From: Flemingiibacterium sp964603455
GTDB lineage: Bacteria; Bacillota; Clostridia; Oscillospirales; CAG-272
NCBI GenBank assembly: GCA_964603455.1
Contig: CAZRVL010000001.1
Location: 1-64,000, forward strand
Direction of reading: 5' to 3'
Length of the DNA stretch: 64,000 nucleotides
Shown here: piece after piece, positions 42,831 to 52,296 of the stretch
How positions within the stretch are numbered: the first letter of the stretch is position 1
How the letters are laid out: each line of letters starts with the position of its first letter
Notes under the pieces: model-generated
The model's database searches: none
The model's input: the letters and a program-made list of their open reading frames with translations, nothing else
What the model was told of the DNA's origin: nothing
Translations under genes and position numbers: made by a program

Positions 42831-42950
42831 TGTTTTTGGGGGCTAATTGATCACACAGAAAAACTGTAAAATTCAGGAATCTGTTTTATAACCGTCACAA
42901 TAGTGTGCTAAAATGTTATCGTCGATATACGACAGAAAGGATGATGCAAA

Positions 42951-43622
42951 TTGCAATTCAGACACGAAGTCAAGCATATGATAAATCCATATGATATGCT
43001 GATACTTAGGCAACGACTTCGAGCGGTCATGAAAACGGACAGTCATGTGATAGGAGGAAAATACGAGATACGAAGCTTGTATTTCGACAATATATATGAC
43101 AAAGCACTCCGTGAAAAACTTGATGGAGTGAATATCCGTGAAAAATACCGCATACGCCTTTACAACAACGACCCATCTGTCATACATCTCGAACGCAAAT
43201 TCAAGCATGGAGATCTCGGATATAAGGATTCGGCTCTTTTGACTCCATGTGAAGCCGAGCGCATAGTAAACGGTGAGATCGAATGGATGTCCGAAAGCCA
43301 AAACGATGTAATTCTTGGATTCTACACAAGAATAAAAAACGAAGGACTTCGTGCAAAGGTGATAGTCGATTATACACGTGAGCCATTCATATATGAAGCC
43401 GGAAATGTGCGTGTGACATTGGATCACGATATTCGAACCGGGCTTTCCTGCAAGTCACTTCTCGATCCGAAGTGCGCAACGATACCAATAAAGGATTCGC
43501 CTGCTATACTTGAAGTCAAGTGGGATAATTTTCTGCCTGACGTAATACGTGATGCAGTACAGCTTGATTGCAGATCGGCTTCGGCATTTTCAAAATATGC
43601 CGCCTGTCGAATGTACGATTAA
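42951..43622 (+). CDS. VTC domain protein (polyphosphate polymerase-like)
   Basis: A 223-residue protein with the whole length matching the VTC domain, which in yeast Vtc4 polymerises polyphosphate inside a triphosphate-tunnel barrel. Visible features are the basic FRHEVKHMI start, a tunnel strand RSLYFDN, EKYRIRLYNN, HLERKFKHGD (Glu and Lys of the tunnel) and CAILEVKWDNFLP-like PAILEVKWDNFLP. It starts at TTG 42951 with AAAGGA about ten bases upstream. It forms an apparent operon with a DUF4956 membrane protein and a CotH protein. Polyphosphate synthesis by bacterial members is not established, so the role is inferred. Confidence 0.86.
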   Translation: MQFRHEVKHMINPYDMLILRQRLRAVMKTDSHVIGGKYEIRSLYFDNIYDKALREKLDGVNIREKYRIRLYNNDPSVIHLERKFKHGDLGYKDSALLTPCEAERIVNGEIEWMSESQNDVILGFYTRIKNEGLRAKVIVDYTREPFIYEAGNVRVTLDHDIRTGLSCKSLLDPKCATIPIKDSPAILEVKWDNFLPDVIRDAVQLDCRSASAFSKYAACRMYD

Positions 43623-43696
43623 GTCAAGCTTTCCGACACAGATCAAATTTTAACCAAGAAAGGATGCCTTTCTAAAACAAAGGCAATGGGAATAAA

Positions 43697-44368
43697 ATGT
43701 CATTCAACGATATATTCAAATCAAGTTTCCTTGAAAACGTCACGGCAGTCAGTCTGCTCGATATGTTCCTGACCATATTGCTGTCATTCGGCATAGGTCT
43801 ATTCATATTCCTCATATACAAAAAAACTTATCGCGGCGTTATGTATTCCGCAAGCTTCGGCACTACTCTCGTTGCTCTGACAATGATAACCTCTGTCGTT
43901 ATCCTCGCCGTTACATCTAATGTAGTATTATCACTCGGTATGGTCGGTGCATTGTCGATAGTTCGTTTTCGTACCGCTATCAAAGAACCGCTCGATATAG
44001 CATTTTTATTCTGGTCTATCGGTGCGGGTATCGTGCTTGCCGCAGGAATGATACCGCTTGCCGTAATAAGCAGCGTTATAATAGGCATCGTACTCCTCGT
44101 CTTTGTAAACAAAAAATCATATTCGCATCCATACATGGTCGTGCTGAACTGCTGCGATCATGAGAGCGAAACACGTGCGGCTGAGTTTCTAAATAAAAAT
44201 GTGATAAAGAGTGTTGTCAAGAGCAAATCAGCTGTAAAGGGTGCGGTTGAATTAAATATCGAAGTAAGATTAAAGGATGACAACACAGATTTCGTAAGTA
44301 CGCTTTCCGAAATGCAGGGTGTGAACAGCGCAGTTATTGTTTCCTACAACGGCGAATATATGGGATAG
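43697..44368 (+). CDS. DUF4956 domain membrane protein
   Basis: A 223-residue protein with three or four predicted transmembrane helices (LLDMFLTILLSFGIGLFIFLIY, TLVALTMITSVVILAVTSNV, IAFLFWSIGAGIVLAAGMIP, AVISSVIIGIVLLVFV) and a soluble C-terminal domain from about 155. The conserved segment LSLGMVGALSIVRFRTAIKEP is the DUF4956 hallmark. These proteins commonly sit next to VTC-domain and CotH genes, as here. The function is unknown; a membrane partner of the VTC protein is a reasonable guess. Confidence 0.88.
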   Translation: MSFNDIFKSSFLENVTAVSLLDMFLTILLSFGIGLFIFLIYKKTYRGVMYSASFGTTLVALTMITSVVILAVTSNVVLSLGMVGALSIVRFRTAIKEPLDIAFLFWSIGAGIVLAAGMIPLAVISSVIIGIVLLVFVNKKSYSHPYMVVLNCCDHESETRAAEFLNKNVIKSVVKSKSAVKGAVELNIEVRLKDDNTDFVSTLSEMQGVNSAVIVSYNGEYMG

Positions 44369-44371
44369 ATC

Positions 44372-46312
44372 ATGTCACAAAGCAAACATTTTGAAAAGTT
44401 CGCGTGGAGCGTGACAGCTCTGATGCTAGTCATCACGATATTATTTATGAACGGAAGCTCGCTCGGAATACAGGTATCGGCACGTACTATGGGCTATGAG
44501 ACGAGATTATTCGACAATTCAAGAATGCACACCATAGATATTGTTATGGATGACTGGGACGATCTAATTGCAAATGCCGCCGATGAAGAATATTATAACG
44601 CAAGCATAGTTATAGACGGAGAGGCATATAAAAATGTCGGAATACGCGCAAAAGGCAATACTTCCCTCTCAAACGTTGCCTCAATGGGAAGCGAACGCTA
44701 CAGCTTAAAGATCGAATTTGACCACTATGACAGCACAAAGACCTATTACGGACTCGATAAGCTCTGTCTCAACAATCTAATTCAGGATTCGACTATGATG
44801 AAGGACTATCTGACATATACTCTGATGAACGAATTTGGAGTAAATGCACCACTGTGCAGCTTTACATACATCACAGTAAACGGCAATGACTGGGGAATGT
44901 ATCTCGCGGTAGAAGGAATCGAGGATGCCTTTCTGACGAGAAATTACGGTTCTGACCACGGCGAGCTATATAAACCCGACAGCATGAGCTTCGGCGGCGG
45001 CAGAGGGAACGGCAAAGATTTCGACATGAATGAGATAATGGAAAATTTTGATTTTTCGGACGTATCTATGCCACAGTTTCCAAACAGCATGGCTGACGGT
45101 GATATGCAAATGTATCGTGAAAGCGGCGATATGAAAAACGATATGGGAAATATCGAGCCGCCGAATATGAATAGCGGTATACCGCAGATGTCAGATACAG
45201 ATCTTCCGAATCTCGAAGATACGAAAGAAAATGATCTCGGAGATTTGTCATTTGGCGGAAAAGACCTCGGTAAAGCCGATCACAGAGAAATGGGCGGATT
45301 CGGCGGTGGAATGGGTTCATCAGATGTAAAGCTGCAATATATAGATGATGAGCTTGATAGCTATTCAAATATATGGGACAATGCAAAGACAAATATTTCC
45401 GAAGCCGATAAAAAGCGGTTGATTGAGTCCTTAAAATCATTATACGAATATGACAACATAGAAGATGTCGTTGACATTGATGGCGTTCTAAAATATTTCG
45501 TAGTACACAATTATGTCGTGAACGGTGACAGCTACACCGGCTCGATGGTACACAACTACTATCTCTATGAAAAAGATGGTCAGCTTTCGATGATACCATG
45601 GGATTACAACCTCGCATTCGGTACATTTGCCGGCGGTAATGCGTCTTCAACCGTCAACGAGCCGATAGATTCTCCCACATCAGATCCCGATGACCGACCG
45701 ATGTGGGGATGGATATTGTCTGATGAAAAATACACCGAAATGTATCACGAATACTTTTCGGAATTACTTAAGATAGATATTTCACAGATAATCGACAGCG
45801 CATATGAGCTTATAAAGGATTATGTCGAAAAAGACCCGACAAAATTCTATGACTATGATGAATTTGAAAAGGGCGTATCGACTTTGCGCGAATTTTGTAA
45901 GCTTCGCAGCGAAAGCATAGAAATACAGCTCGAAAACAACGAAACTTACGAAGCTATGAATTATTCAGATGCTTCGCATATAACGCTTTCGGATATGGGT
46001 TCGATGGATATGGGCAAAAACACCAATATGAATGAAATGCCGAATATTGGTCAGATGCTGCCCGAAGGCTTCAGAGCAGATGGCTCTAACGGTGAGATAC
46101 CGAACGATACGGCGCGAAATGACCGAAGTGACAAAAATTTCGATAATTTTGAAAAAGATCAAAAGCAAGAACGCTTTGAAGGCATGAATACACCCGATAT
46201 GCAGCTTCCGAACGGTTCTCGGACAGTATCTAATGTAAATTCATGGATACTTGTCGGAATATCCTTTGCTGTGCTTTGTATCGGAATAATCATTGCAAAA
46301 ATCCACAAATAG
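44372..46312 (+). CDS. CotH kinase family protein, membrane-anchored with Met-rich inserts
   Basis: A 646-residue protein with an N-terminal membrane segment (VTALMLVITILFMNGSSLGI) and a C-terminal one (SWILVGISFAVLCIGIIIAKI). Its kinase-like domain is extracytoplasmic and begins with VGIRAKGNTSLS. LKIEFDHYD, YGLDKLCLNNLIQD and the catalytic-region PWDYNLAFG follow. Spore coat protein CotH phosphorylates coat proteins; homologues outside sporulation act on unknown substrates. Between the kinase lobes (about 215-325) and near the C-terminus lie Met/Gly/Asp/Asn-rich low-complexity inserts (MPQFPNSMADGDMQM, MGSMDMGKNTNMNEM). Third gene of the VTC-DUF4956-CotH set. Confidence 0.9.
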   Translation: MSQSKHFEKFAWSVTALMLVITILFMNGSSLGIQVSARTMGYETRLFDNSRMHTIDIVMDDWDDLIANAADEEYYNASIVIDGEAYKNVGIRAKGNTSLSNVASMGSERYSLKIEFDHYDSTKTYYGLDKLCLNNLIQDSTMMKDYLTYTLMNEFGVNAPLCSFTYITVNGNDWGMYLAVEGIEDAFLTRNYGSDHGELYKPDSMSFGGGRGNGKDFDMNEIMENFDFSDVSMPQFPNSMADGDMQMYRESGDMKNDMGNIEPPNMNSGIPQMSDTDLPNLEDTKENDLGDLSFGGKDLGKADHREMGGFGGGMGSSDVKLQYIDDELDSYSNIWDNAKTNISEADKKRLIESLKSLYEYDNIEDVVDIDGVLKYFVVHNYVVNGDSYTGSMVHNYYLYEKDGQLSMIPWDYNLAFGTFAGGNASSTVNEPIDSPTSDPDDRPMWGWILSDEKYTEMYHEYFSELLKIDISQIIDSAYELIKDYVEKDPTKFYDYDEFEKGVSTLREFCKLRSESIEIQLENNETYEAMNYSDASHITLSDMGSMDMGKNTNMNEMPNIGQMLPEGFRADGSNGEIPNDTARNDRSDKNFDNFEKDQKQERFEGMNTPDMQLPNGSRTVSNVNSWILVGISFAVLCIGIIIAKIHK

Positions 46313-46329
46313 AATATCAAAATAAGACA

Positions 46330-46360
46330 GCACCTCAAAAGTAAAATGCTTTTGGGGTGC
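46330..46360. terminator. Terminator after CotH and the convergent esterase gene
   Basis: GCACCTCAAAAG (46330-46341) and CTTTTGGGGTGC (46349-46360) form a 12-bp stem including one G-T pair and a 7-base loop; ATATCATTTT follows. The T tail is loose, so efficiency is uncertain. Confidence 0.65.
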
Positions 46361-46379
46361 ATATCATTTTCAGAGCAGA

Positions 46380-47102
46380 TCATTCACAGAGCATAGTTTT
46401 TAGCAGCTCATATGCAAACATCCAATGAAGCTCACGTGTCGGATGATTTGCGTGATTTGACAAAAGTCTATTGGTATCAACTCCGCCTTCAGCCATCTTT
46501 TGCCAGATCAAATTGCAATCACATATTTTCACATCAAGCTCTTCAGCTGTTTTTCTTCCGAGTTCAAGATATTTTTCAAGCCATCCGTCTCGTTCATTTT
46601 CGCTGATTGAGCGTATACAGCTCTCAAGTATCTTGTCGCTGTCCTTATAATCGGCATAATTACACCTGAGATTCGGAGTCATGAATATCGCTTCAGCACC
46701 GCTGTTTTGTATCCTTTTGAATATTTCCTTAAGAGATTCTCCGTACCTTTCAAGCTCGGTTTCCTTTCTTCCGGCATCATTCAGACCATAGCATACAACT
46801 ACAAGATCCGGAGAAAAGCTGAGAACATCGAGTTCGAGCCTTGCAAGTCCGTTCCAAGAGGTATCACCGCTAATTCCGGCATTTATAATGTTTACCGATA
46901 CTGACGGATATATTATAGCGAGAAGGCTTTTGAGCTTTGACGAATAAGCTTCATCGGGATAAAATGTAGTCTTGACCTGTCCGTTTTCACTGTATATCTC
47001 AAAGCAGCCCTGAGTCACACTGTCTCCCAAAAAGGCTATCACCGGCTGTCGGCAGGAATTTAAATTGCTCTGCTTTTCCTTGAAACGTTCGATTATCTTC
47101 AT
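46380..47102 (-). CDS. SGNH/GDSL-type esterase or lipase
   Basis: A 240-residue hydrolase starting at ATG 47102, which overlaps the stop of the upstream GH78 gene (ATGA); GGAGG lies ten bases before it. The catalytic blocks are IAFLGDSVTQGCF (Ser), NAGISGDTSWNG (Gly), VVVCYGLNDAGRKE (Asn) and HANHPTRELHW (His). The usual Asp two residues before the His is Asn here (SNHANHP). No signal peptide. As the last gene of a rhamnoside-type locus it is likely a deacetylase of plant glycan fragments. Substrate not shown. Confidence 0.87.
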   Translation of the reverse strand: MKIIERFKEKQSNLNSCRQPVIAFLGDSVTQGCFEIYSENGQVKTTFYPDEAYSSKLKSLLAIIYPSVSVNIINAGISGDTSWNGLARLELDVLSFSPDLVVVCYGLNDAGRKETELERYGESLKEIFKRIQNSGAEAIFMTPNLRCNYADYKDSDKILESCIRSISENERDGWLEKYLELGRKTAEELDVKICDCNLIWQKMAEGGVDTNRLLSNHANHPTRELHWMFAYELLKTMLCE

Positions 47103-49102
47103 ATGAATAATTCCTCCATTCCCCAATCGGATAAGAATATTACCGCGAATGCATAGCACAAATGGAAGAGCGAGGTGTTCCATTTCGAAGCTTTTCCCCA
47201 CGCTTCAATTGTCGTGGTATGACCTTCGGCGATCATATTCAGCCATCTGGAATCGTTTTTGATCATTTCGCAAATAAGATCATTTCGTCCGAGTCTTTTA
47301 AGTCCGGTCATCGATGCAAAGGTCATAAAGAATGCCGAGGAAGTTGCCGGCTTGCTCATGATCATATCTACTATATTATTCATAGTCTCATCATTAGGAC
47401 AAAGCCCCATTGCGAGTGCCATAGCATTTGACGGTAACGCACAATGTCCACTTTCTGGCGAATCGCGGAATAGATTTTTCTCCGGGCAGAAGAATGTGGC
47501 TCTATAAGCTTTCACAAGCTCATCGGTATCTCGATATATCGGACGACCGAGCTTTTTCGCGATCTTATTTAACGAATTTATCGCGCCTATATAATATGCG
47601 TTTATGACATTGTGTGTTCCGACTGCTACTTTCCCCTCTGTAAGGTCAAAATCATATGAATCGCGTGCTTCCTGCGGCCAATCTACCACACACCATTTGT
47701 CAAGATCGTACAAAAGATGATCTTCACGCTCATATTCGGTTCTGTATGCGTCAAGCACAGCTGCAACACGGTCGAAATTCTCTGCAGCGAAATCAGTATT
47801 GCCGGATATATGTATCTGTGCAAGCAAAAGCTCTGGAAGCATCAGGACATATTCTGCGATCTCCTGCATGAATGAACAGGGCGAACAGGTCATAAGAGTC
47901 GGAGTTATAAAGGCTGTGTCGAGCGCATTCGTGATCATTTTTTCCATCATAGAGGTGTCATCAGTAAGTATCGCAAGCGCAGTACTCGTATATGAGCCGT
48001 CACCGAGATATTGTCCCTTCTCACGCTCCATACAGTCCTGAATGACCTCTTGAACACCGTATTTTAAGGAATGCACACAAAGCTCCCATACAGCCTTTAA
48101 CTTCGGATCGTCATATGCACATCCACGTTTTGCTTCGAACGGATAATGACGTGAAATAAATGCGATCTCACTTATCTCGCACCCTTCAGGAAGGATAAGC
48201 TCCATATATCTGAATGACATATAATCATATTGATCAAATCTGTCAACCCTGCCCGAAAGCACCATTTCTTCTTCATATGTACAGTTCGCACGGAGCTTAT
48301 AGCGGACATTGCCGTCATCATTCAGCTCCTGCCCACATAATAATTTCAGTGTCTCACCTGCTTTTCCAACCGCATTAAAGATAGGGTATCCAACATACTG
48401 ACTTCCGAAATCGACCATAAGCCCATTATCTGTTTTTTGAACAGATATCGGAGCTATGATCTCAAAATCGAGTGGTTTTGTAGGCTGTTCAATAAATTTG
48501 TAGTCTGCATATTCGTTGATAGCTGAATCAGACCAATAAGAATCATCGTATTCGGGCTGTTCGAAGCCTATCTCGGCTGAACGGCAATCGTACATCTCCA
48601 TGAACTGCGTATCATATCCGACCTTGCCTATCACATGATAAGCTGTATGGATAGTGCATTTTGTCTTCTCGGAGCTTTTTGCTTTCAGAACACCATCCTC
48701 GAATATGTCATATATAAGCCCATGCCGATTGTCCGCACTGCACCATACGCGGTTCACGAGTCCCTGATAGTATGTGTGGAATGCAACGGTATTTTTTCCC
48801 TTACGGACATGATCGGTTATATCAACCTTCATATAGTAATATTTGAAATCGAAGCCCGGAGCAGGACCTTGAGTTACAAAGTTTCCGTTTATATAGAGCT
48901 TGAAATAATCATCGGCTGTGAGATATATGTATACTTTTCCACCGTTATACTCAAAGCTGTCTCTAAAAAGTATATGCTGATCCTGCGGCATATCGCCGGG
49001 CGCAGGAGCTTTTTCAAGCTGCCTGTGCCAAAGCTTTACCGGTTTGAAGTCCTTTAAAGACGGATGTGTTATAAGCCTTCCGTCAAAGATATGGTTTTCC
49101 AT
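47099..49102 (-). CDS. GH78-like alpha-L-rhamnosidase family glycoside hydrolase
   Basis: A 667-residue enzyme without a signal peptide, so cytoplasmic. The N-terminal part is a jelly-roll with LFRDSFEYNGGKVYIYLTADDYFKLYINGNFV, typical of GH78 N-terminal domains. The (alpha/alpha)6 catalytic domain begins near 345 (YGVQEVIQDCMEREKGQYLGDGSYTS), the block where the general acid of GH78 lies. The end of the barrel includes AEGHTTTIEAWGKASKWNTSLFHL, holding the second acidic residue. It would split terminal rhamnose-like sugars from imported oligosaccharides. Cotranscribed with the esterase, a lipoprotein gene and an RpiB-like isomerase. Confidence 0.84.
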   Translation of the reverse strand: MENHIFDGRLITHPSLKDFKPVKLWHRQLEKAPAPGDMPQDQHILFRDSFEYNGGKVYIYLTADDYFKLYINGNFVTQGPAPGFDFKYYYMKVDITDHVRKGKNTVAFHTYYQGLVNRVWCSADNRHGLIYDIFEDGVLKAKSSEKTKCTIHTAYHVIGKVGYDTQFMEMYDCRSAEIGFEQPEYDDSYWSDSAINEYADYKFIEQPTKPLDFEIIAPISVQKTDNGLMVDFGSQYVGYPIFNAVGKAGETLKLLCGQELNDDGNVRYKLRANCTYEEEMVLSGRVDRFDQYDYMSFRYMELILPEGCEISEIAFISRHYPFEAKRGCAYDDPKLKAVWELCVHSLKYGVQEVIQDCMEREKGQYLGDGSYTSTALAILTDDTSMMEKMITNALDTAFITPTLMTCSPCSFMQEIAEYVLMLPELLLAQIHISGNTDFAAENFDRVAAVLDAYRTEYEREDHLLYDLDKWCVVDWPQEARDSYDFDLTEGKVAVGTHNVINAYYIGAINSLNKIAKKLGRPIYRDTDELVKAYRATFFCPEKNLFRDSPESGHCALPSNAMALAMGLCPNDETMNNIVDMIMSKPATSSAFFMTFASMTGLKRLGRNDLICEMIKNDSRWLNMIAEGHTTTIEAWGKASKWNTSLFHLCYAFAVIFLSDWGMEELFI

Positions 49103-49119
49103 AAATTACACCTTATATT

Positions 49120-50574
49120 TTATTCAGACATCATATTCATAAATGAGTCGATCTCTGCCTGCGCTCCCTCAGCATACTGCTCATACCACGAAGCAAAATC
49201 TGTGCTGTTATTTATGCAGACAAGCTCCTCAAGCGTGTAGAACAGCTTCATCATGTTAGTTCCGAAGCCGAAATAGTTCATTCCCGCGTCATATACGATA
49301 TTGTCGAATATAATATCCATCATAGCTGCTGAATCATCATCGCGTGACAGCTTTCCGACAAGCGTAACATCATAATATGCGGGGATAGTGGTCTTCTGAC
49401 TGATATAGCTCATATAATCGATGACCTTCGCGACCATTTCGGGATTCTTTATAGATGCAGGTATACACATAAGAGAGCCCCAGTCATTTGTATAATAGTT
49501 GTCCTGTGCTTCATCGTATTTCGGAAATGGAAGTATGCCGAAATCAACATCGCTGTCTCGAAAATCGTATATCTGATAGAGAGGATACCATTGGAAGAGC
49601 GAACGTCCGCTGTCCATATTTATCTGCACGGATTTATCGTTCACGTAAGCATACGACCAGATATAGATCGATTGGTCGTTGTTAAGTGCTTTATTGAATT
49701 TTTCAATTATGTCTATAGTTTTTTCGCTGTAGTATGCCAACTCAAAGCCATCATCATTCTTATCTGCAAGGAATATGTCACATGCATATGGAATGCAGTT
49801 GAGTATCCAGTTACCGAGTCCGGTGATGCCGTATTGATCATTCACGTCCATAGTCGAATCGCCGTTAATATCGACTGTCGCTTTTTCAGCCATCTCATAC
49901 ATTTTATCGAAAGTCCATGTTCCATCGTATACAAGCTTATATGGATCTTCCATTCCGAAATCGGTTATCATGTCCTTATTGAACAATATGCAGCATGGAT
50001 TTGCTATCATGTAATCCGAAACAGCATAATATTGCTTATCTCCGAGAGAGAGCGCATCGTTGAAGTTTCGGTTGTAATAATCCTTTGAGAAGTCAATATA
50101 CGGCAGCTCGTTCCAATCGTAAAGGCTTCCGCTCGTCAGCATATCAGATACACCGCGTATACAGTGCGGAAGAGCCAATTGGAAGGAATCGTCTCCGGCA
50201 GCTACTGTCTGCTGCACCGTACTTGCAAGATCACGATGTGTCGGAACGATATAGTTTTCTATCTCGACACCAAGATAATCTTCGGTCATGAGCTCACGCT
50301 CATATATCGCATCATTCATACGGTCGCCGTTCGCTTCCTCAGCAAAGAAATATTCATCATAGAAAGGAAGCTCGAATGCGAGTATAGTGAATTTCTCACC
50401 GCCGAAATCAGATCTTTCAAAATCCGGAGTATCAGCAGCCTTTGTACCGCTATCAGAGTTCGAAGCAGAGCTATCGCTTGATGCTTCGGTATTTTCTCCG
50501 TTTTCGTTATTGCCGCATGAGAACGCGGAAAGCAACATGGACGCTAAAAGTATCAGGGTTATCGCTCTTTTCAT
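49120..50574 (-). CDS. Extracellular solute-binding lipoprotein of the rhamnosidase locus
   Basis: A 484-residue predicted lipoprotein starting at ATG 50574, behind AAAGGAAATATCAAA. Signal MKRAITLILLASMLLSAFSC, Cys20, then a Ser/Asn/Glu linker. Family segments: RSDFGGEKFTILAFE, DAIYERELMTEDYLGVEI, NPCCILFNKDMITDFGMEDPY, FGILPFPKYDEAQDNY, PAYYDVTLVGKLSRDDDS. It is more distant from the other five lipoproteins. It probably binds an oligosaccharide later cut by the GH78-like enzymes. Permease genes are not adjacent. Confidence 0.92.
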   Translation of the reverse strand: MKRAITLILLASMLLSAFSCGNNENGENTEASSDSSASNSDSGTKAADTPDFERSDFGGEKFTILAFELPFYDEYFFAEEANGDRMNDAIYERELMTEDYLGVEIENYIVPTHRDLASTVQQTVAAGDDSFQLALPHCIRGVSDMLTSGSLYDWNELPYIDFSKDYYNRNFNDALSLGDKQYYAVSDYMIANPCCILFNKDMITDFGMEDPYKLVYDGTWTFDKMYEMAEKATVDINGDSTMDVNDQYGITGLGNWILNCIPYACDIFLADKNDDGFELAYYSEKTIDIIEKFNKALNNDQSIYIWSYAYVNDKSVQINMDSGRSLFQWYPLYQIYDFRDSDVDFGILPFPKYDEAQDNYYTNDWGSLMCIPASIKNPEMVAKVIDYMSYISQKTTIPAYYDVTLVGKLSRDDDSAAMMDIIFDNIVYDAGMNYFGFGTNMMKLFYTLEELVCINNSTDFASWYEQYAEGAQAEIDSFMNMMSE

Positions 50575-50610
50575 TTTGATATTTCCTTTCAATGAAAAAT
50601 TATTTTTAGA

Positions 50611-51183
50611 TCATTCGGGTCTATCTTCAAGAGTGAGCTCGTAATCTCCGAGATGCTTGACCTTGAAGCCGTTTTTCTTATATTCGTTGTAATCGAAAGC
50701 TTCGAGCTCATCGATAGCTAATTTGTGGAACTCATAGAAATTGTGCCACCATTCATAGCCGCTGCCAAGCTCTGCACCAAGGTAAGCATCCGCTATATCG
50801 CAGCCCATCTTCGGCGCAACATAAAACGCCCCCATCGCCAGAACATTTACACCGTTTCCTGTTATTGCGCGAAGCGCAGCAGGAACACTTTCGACCACTC
50901 CGGCATGTACGTGCGGACACTTTGAGGCCGCGATATGTATACCCATTCCGGTACCGCAAAATATGAGTGCGCGCTCAAATTCCCCTTCTGAAATCATCGA
51001 ACCGACTCTGAGTCCAACTCTGTGGAACATAAGATCGGTATCGTTCGGATCTGAATCGGCACGAACTCCGACATCGGTTATTTTCCACCCCTTCTTTTTC
51101 AGATGCTCTACGACCGCCTCCTTCAGCGGATAGCCGGCGAAATCCGCACCGACCAAAAGCTCCTTTTCTTTGATGGTTTTCAT
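50611..51183 (-). CDS. RpiB/LacA/LacB family sugar-phosphate isomerase
   Basis: A 190-residue isomerase, longer than standard RpiB (about 150) by a C-terminal tail (YEFHKLAIDELEAF, KVKHLGDYELTL). The active-site region shows ALIFCGTGMGIHIAASK with catalytic Cys and the phosphate-binding GNGVNVLAMG. The N-terminal SDHAG of classical RpiB reads VGADFAGYPLKE, with Phe in place of His, a change that suggests a substrate other than ribose 5-phosphate. It lies between lacI and the lipoprotein gene in the operon, so it probably handles a deoxy or keto sugar derived from the same glycan. Confidence 0.86.
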   Translation of the reverse strand: MKTIKEKELLVGADFAGYPLKEAVVEHLKKKGWKITDVGVRADSDPNDTDLMFHRVGLRVGSMISEGEFERALIFCGTGMGIHIAASKCPHVHAGVVESVPAALRAITGNGVNVLAMGAFYVAPKMGCDIADAYLGAELGSGYEWWHNFYEFHKLAIDELEAFDYNEYKKNGFKVKHLGDYELTLEDRPE

Positions 51184-51237
51184 AAGATTACCTCTGCTTT
51201 CTCTCCGTTCGGAGTATTTTTTATTCCGACCATATGG

Positions 51238-52239
51238 TCAAAATATATTTACTGTGGAATTTCTCTCTATAACCTCTGTCGGAATACGTATCTTTTCATA
51301 TTCCGAGCTTTTTTCCGAGATCAGTTTTTTTATTAGCTCAGCGGTATTCAATGCGAGAGCCTTTATATCCTGTCTCACGGTCGTAAGAGGTATCGGAGAT
51401 GTGATAGAGAATATACTGTCATCGAAGCCTGCAACAGATACTGTTTCGGGTATTTTTATCCCGGCAGAGACCAGACGGTTAACTACTCCGAGCGCAACGA
51501 AATCATTTACACACACGATAGCATCCGGCGGTGACTTAATGAATTTTTCAGCGGCATCGAAGGCTGCCGTATAGTCGATCTTATCAATGCAAACTATTTC
51601 AAAATCGACATTTTCGTTAAGCGATTCGATAAATGCCTTGGTTCGACAGTCTATCGTCCATGTTCCCGAAAGTCCGGTCATGTATGCTACTCTTTTCGGG
51701 AATCTTGAAAGTATCTTTTCCACAAGGCTGTGCATTCCGCTTTCAAGATCACAGTACACACAGCTCATATCCTCGATAAAGGTAGTCGCGCATACCGTGG
51801 GAATATCCGAAGTCTTCAACAGCTTAAGTGATGCCGAAAGGTCAAGCGGCAGATTTATAGGAACATAGATTATTCCCTCTACCTTTGAAGCTATCATATC
51901 ACGTATCGCTCGTTCCTCCTTTGTAGGCGAGTTTGACGAGATGAATATCGAAAGTGAGAATCCGATCTCCGAAACTCGGTCTGAAAGCTCCTTTACAAAC
52001 GAGGAATAATATATATTTTCAATATCCGGAACTACCAGACCGAGCATTCCGCTTTTCTGCCTGACAAGTCGTCTTGCATAAAGATTTGGAACATATCCGA
52101 GCTCATCAGCAACTTTTTTTATAAGCTCCCGCGTTTCGAGCTTAACAAGAGAATTTCCGTTGAGAGCCAATGAAACCGTGGCTTCGGACATATTGACTGC
52201 CTTAGCTATGTCACATATAGTAACCGATCTTTTTGCCAT
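51238..52239 (-). CDS. LacI family transcriptional regulator
   Basis: A 333-residue sugar-responsive repressor. ATG 52239 has GGAGG five bases upstream. Residues 4-24 are the helix-turn-helix (TICDIAKAVNMSEATVSLAL) followed by the hinge helix (NLYARRLVRQKSG). The periplasmic-binding-like effector domain runs from about 60 (LGLVVPDIENIYYSSFV) to the end (VAGFDDSIFS, PLTTVRQD). An AAACGTTT palindrome lies just upstream of the gene, so it probably represses itself and the downstream rpiB-lipoprotein-GH78-esterase genes. Preceded by a consensus promoter. Confidence 0.93.
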   Translation of the reverse strand: MAKRSVTICDIAKAVNMSEATVSLALNGNSLVKLETRELIKKVADELGYVPNLYARRLVRQKSGMLGLVVPDIENIYYSSFVKELSDRVSEIGFSLSIFISSNSPTKEERAIRDMIASKVEGIIYVPINLPLDLSASLKLLKTSDIPTVCATTFIEDMSCVYCDLESGMHSLVEKILSRFPKRVAYMTGLSGTWTIDCRTKAFIESLNENVDFEIVCIDKIDYTAAFDAAEKFIKSPPDAIVCVNDFVALGVVNRLVSAGIKIPETVSVAGFDDSIFSITSPIPLTTVRQDIKALALNTAELIKKLISEKSSEYEKIRIPTEVIERNSTVNIF

Positions 52240-52257
52240 ATGAACCTCCGTCTTAAA

Positions 52258-52275
52258 TTTAAAACGTTTCAAAAA
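52258..52275. promoter_or_regulatory. LacI-type operator candidate upstream of the lacI-like gene
   Basis: TTTAAAACGTTTCAAAA contains the AAACGTTT centre common to LacI-family operators. It lies 25-40 bases downstream of the promoter and 20 bases before the start codon, so it could block its own transcript. Confidence 0.5.
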
Positions 52276-52296
52276 TATTGTATAAACTATATTAAA

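Noticed and set aside
42951..43622. CYTH/thiamine triphosphatase family for the VTC-like gene
   Set aside because: The ExExK start of CYTH enzymes is absent, and the FRHEVKHMI start with the DUF4956/CotH neighbours fits VTC better.
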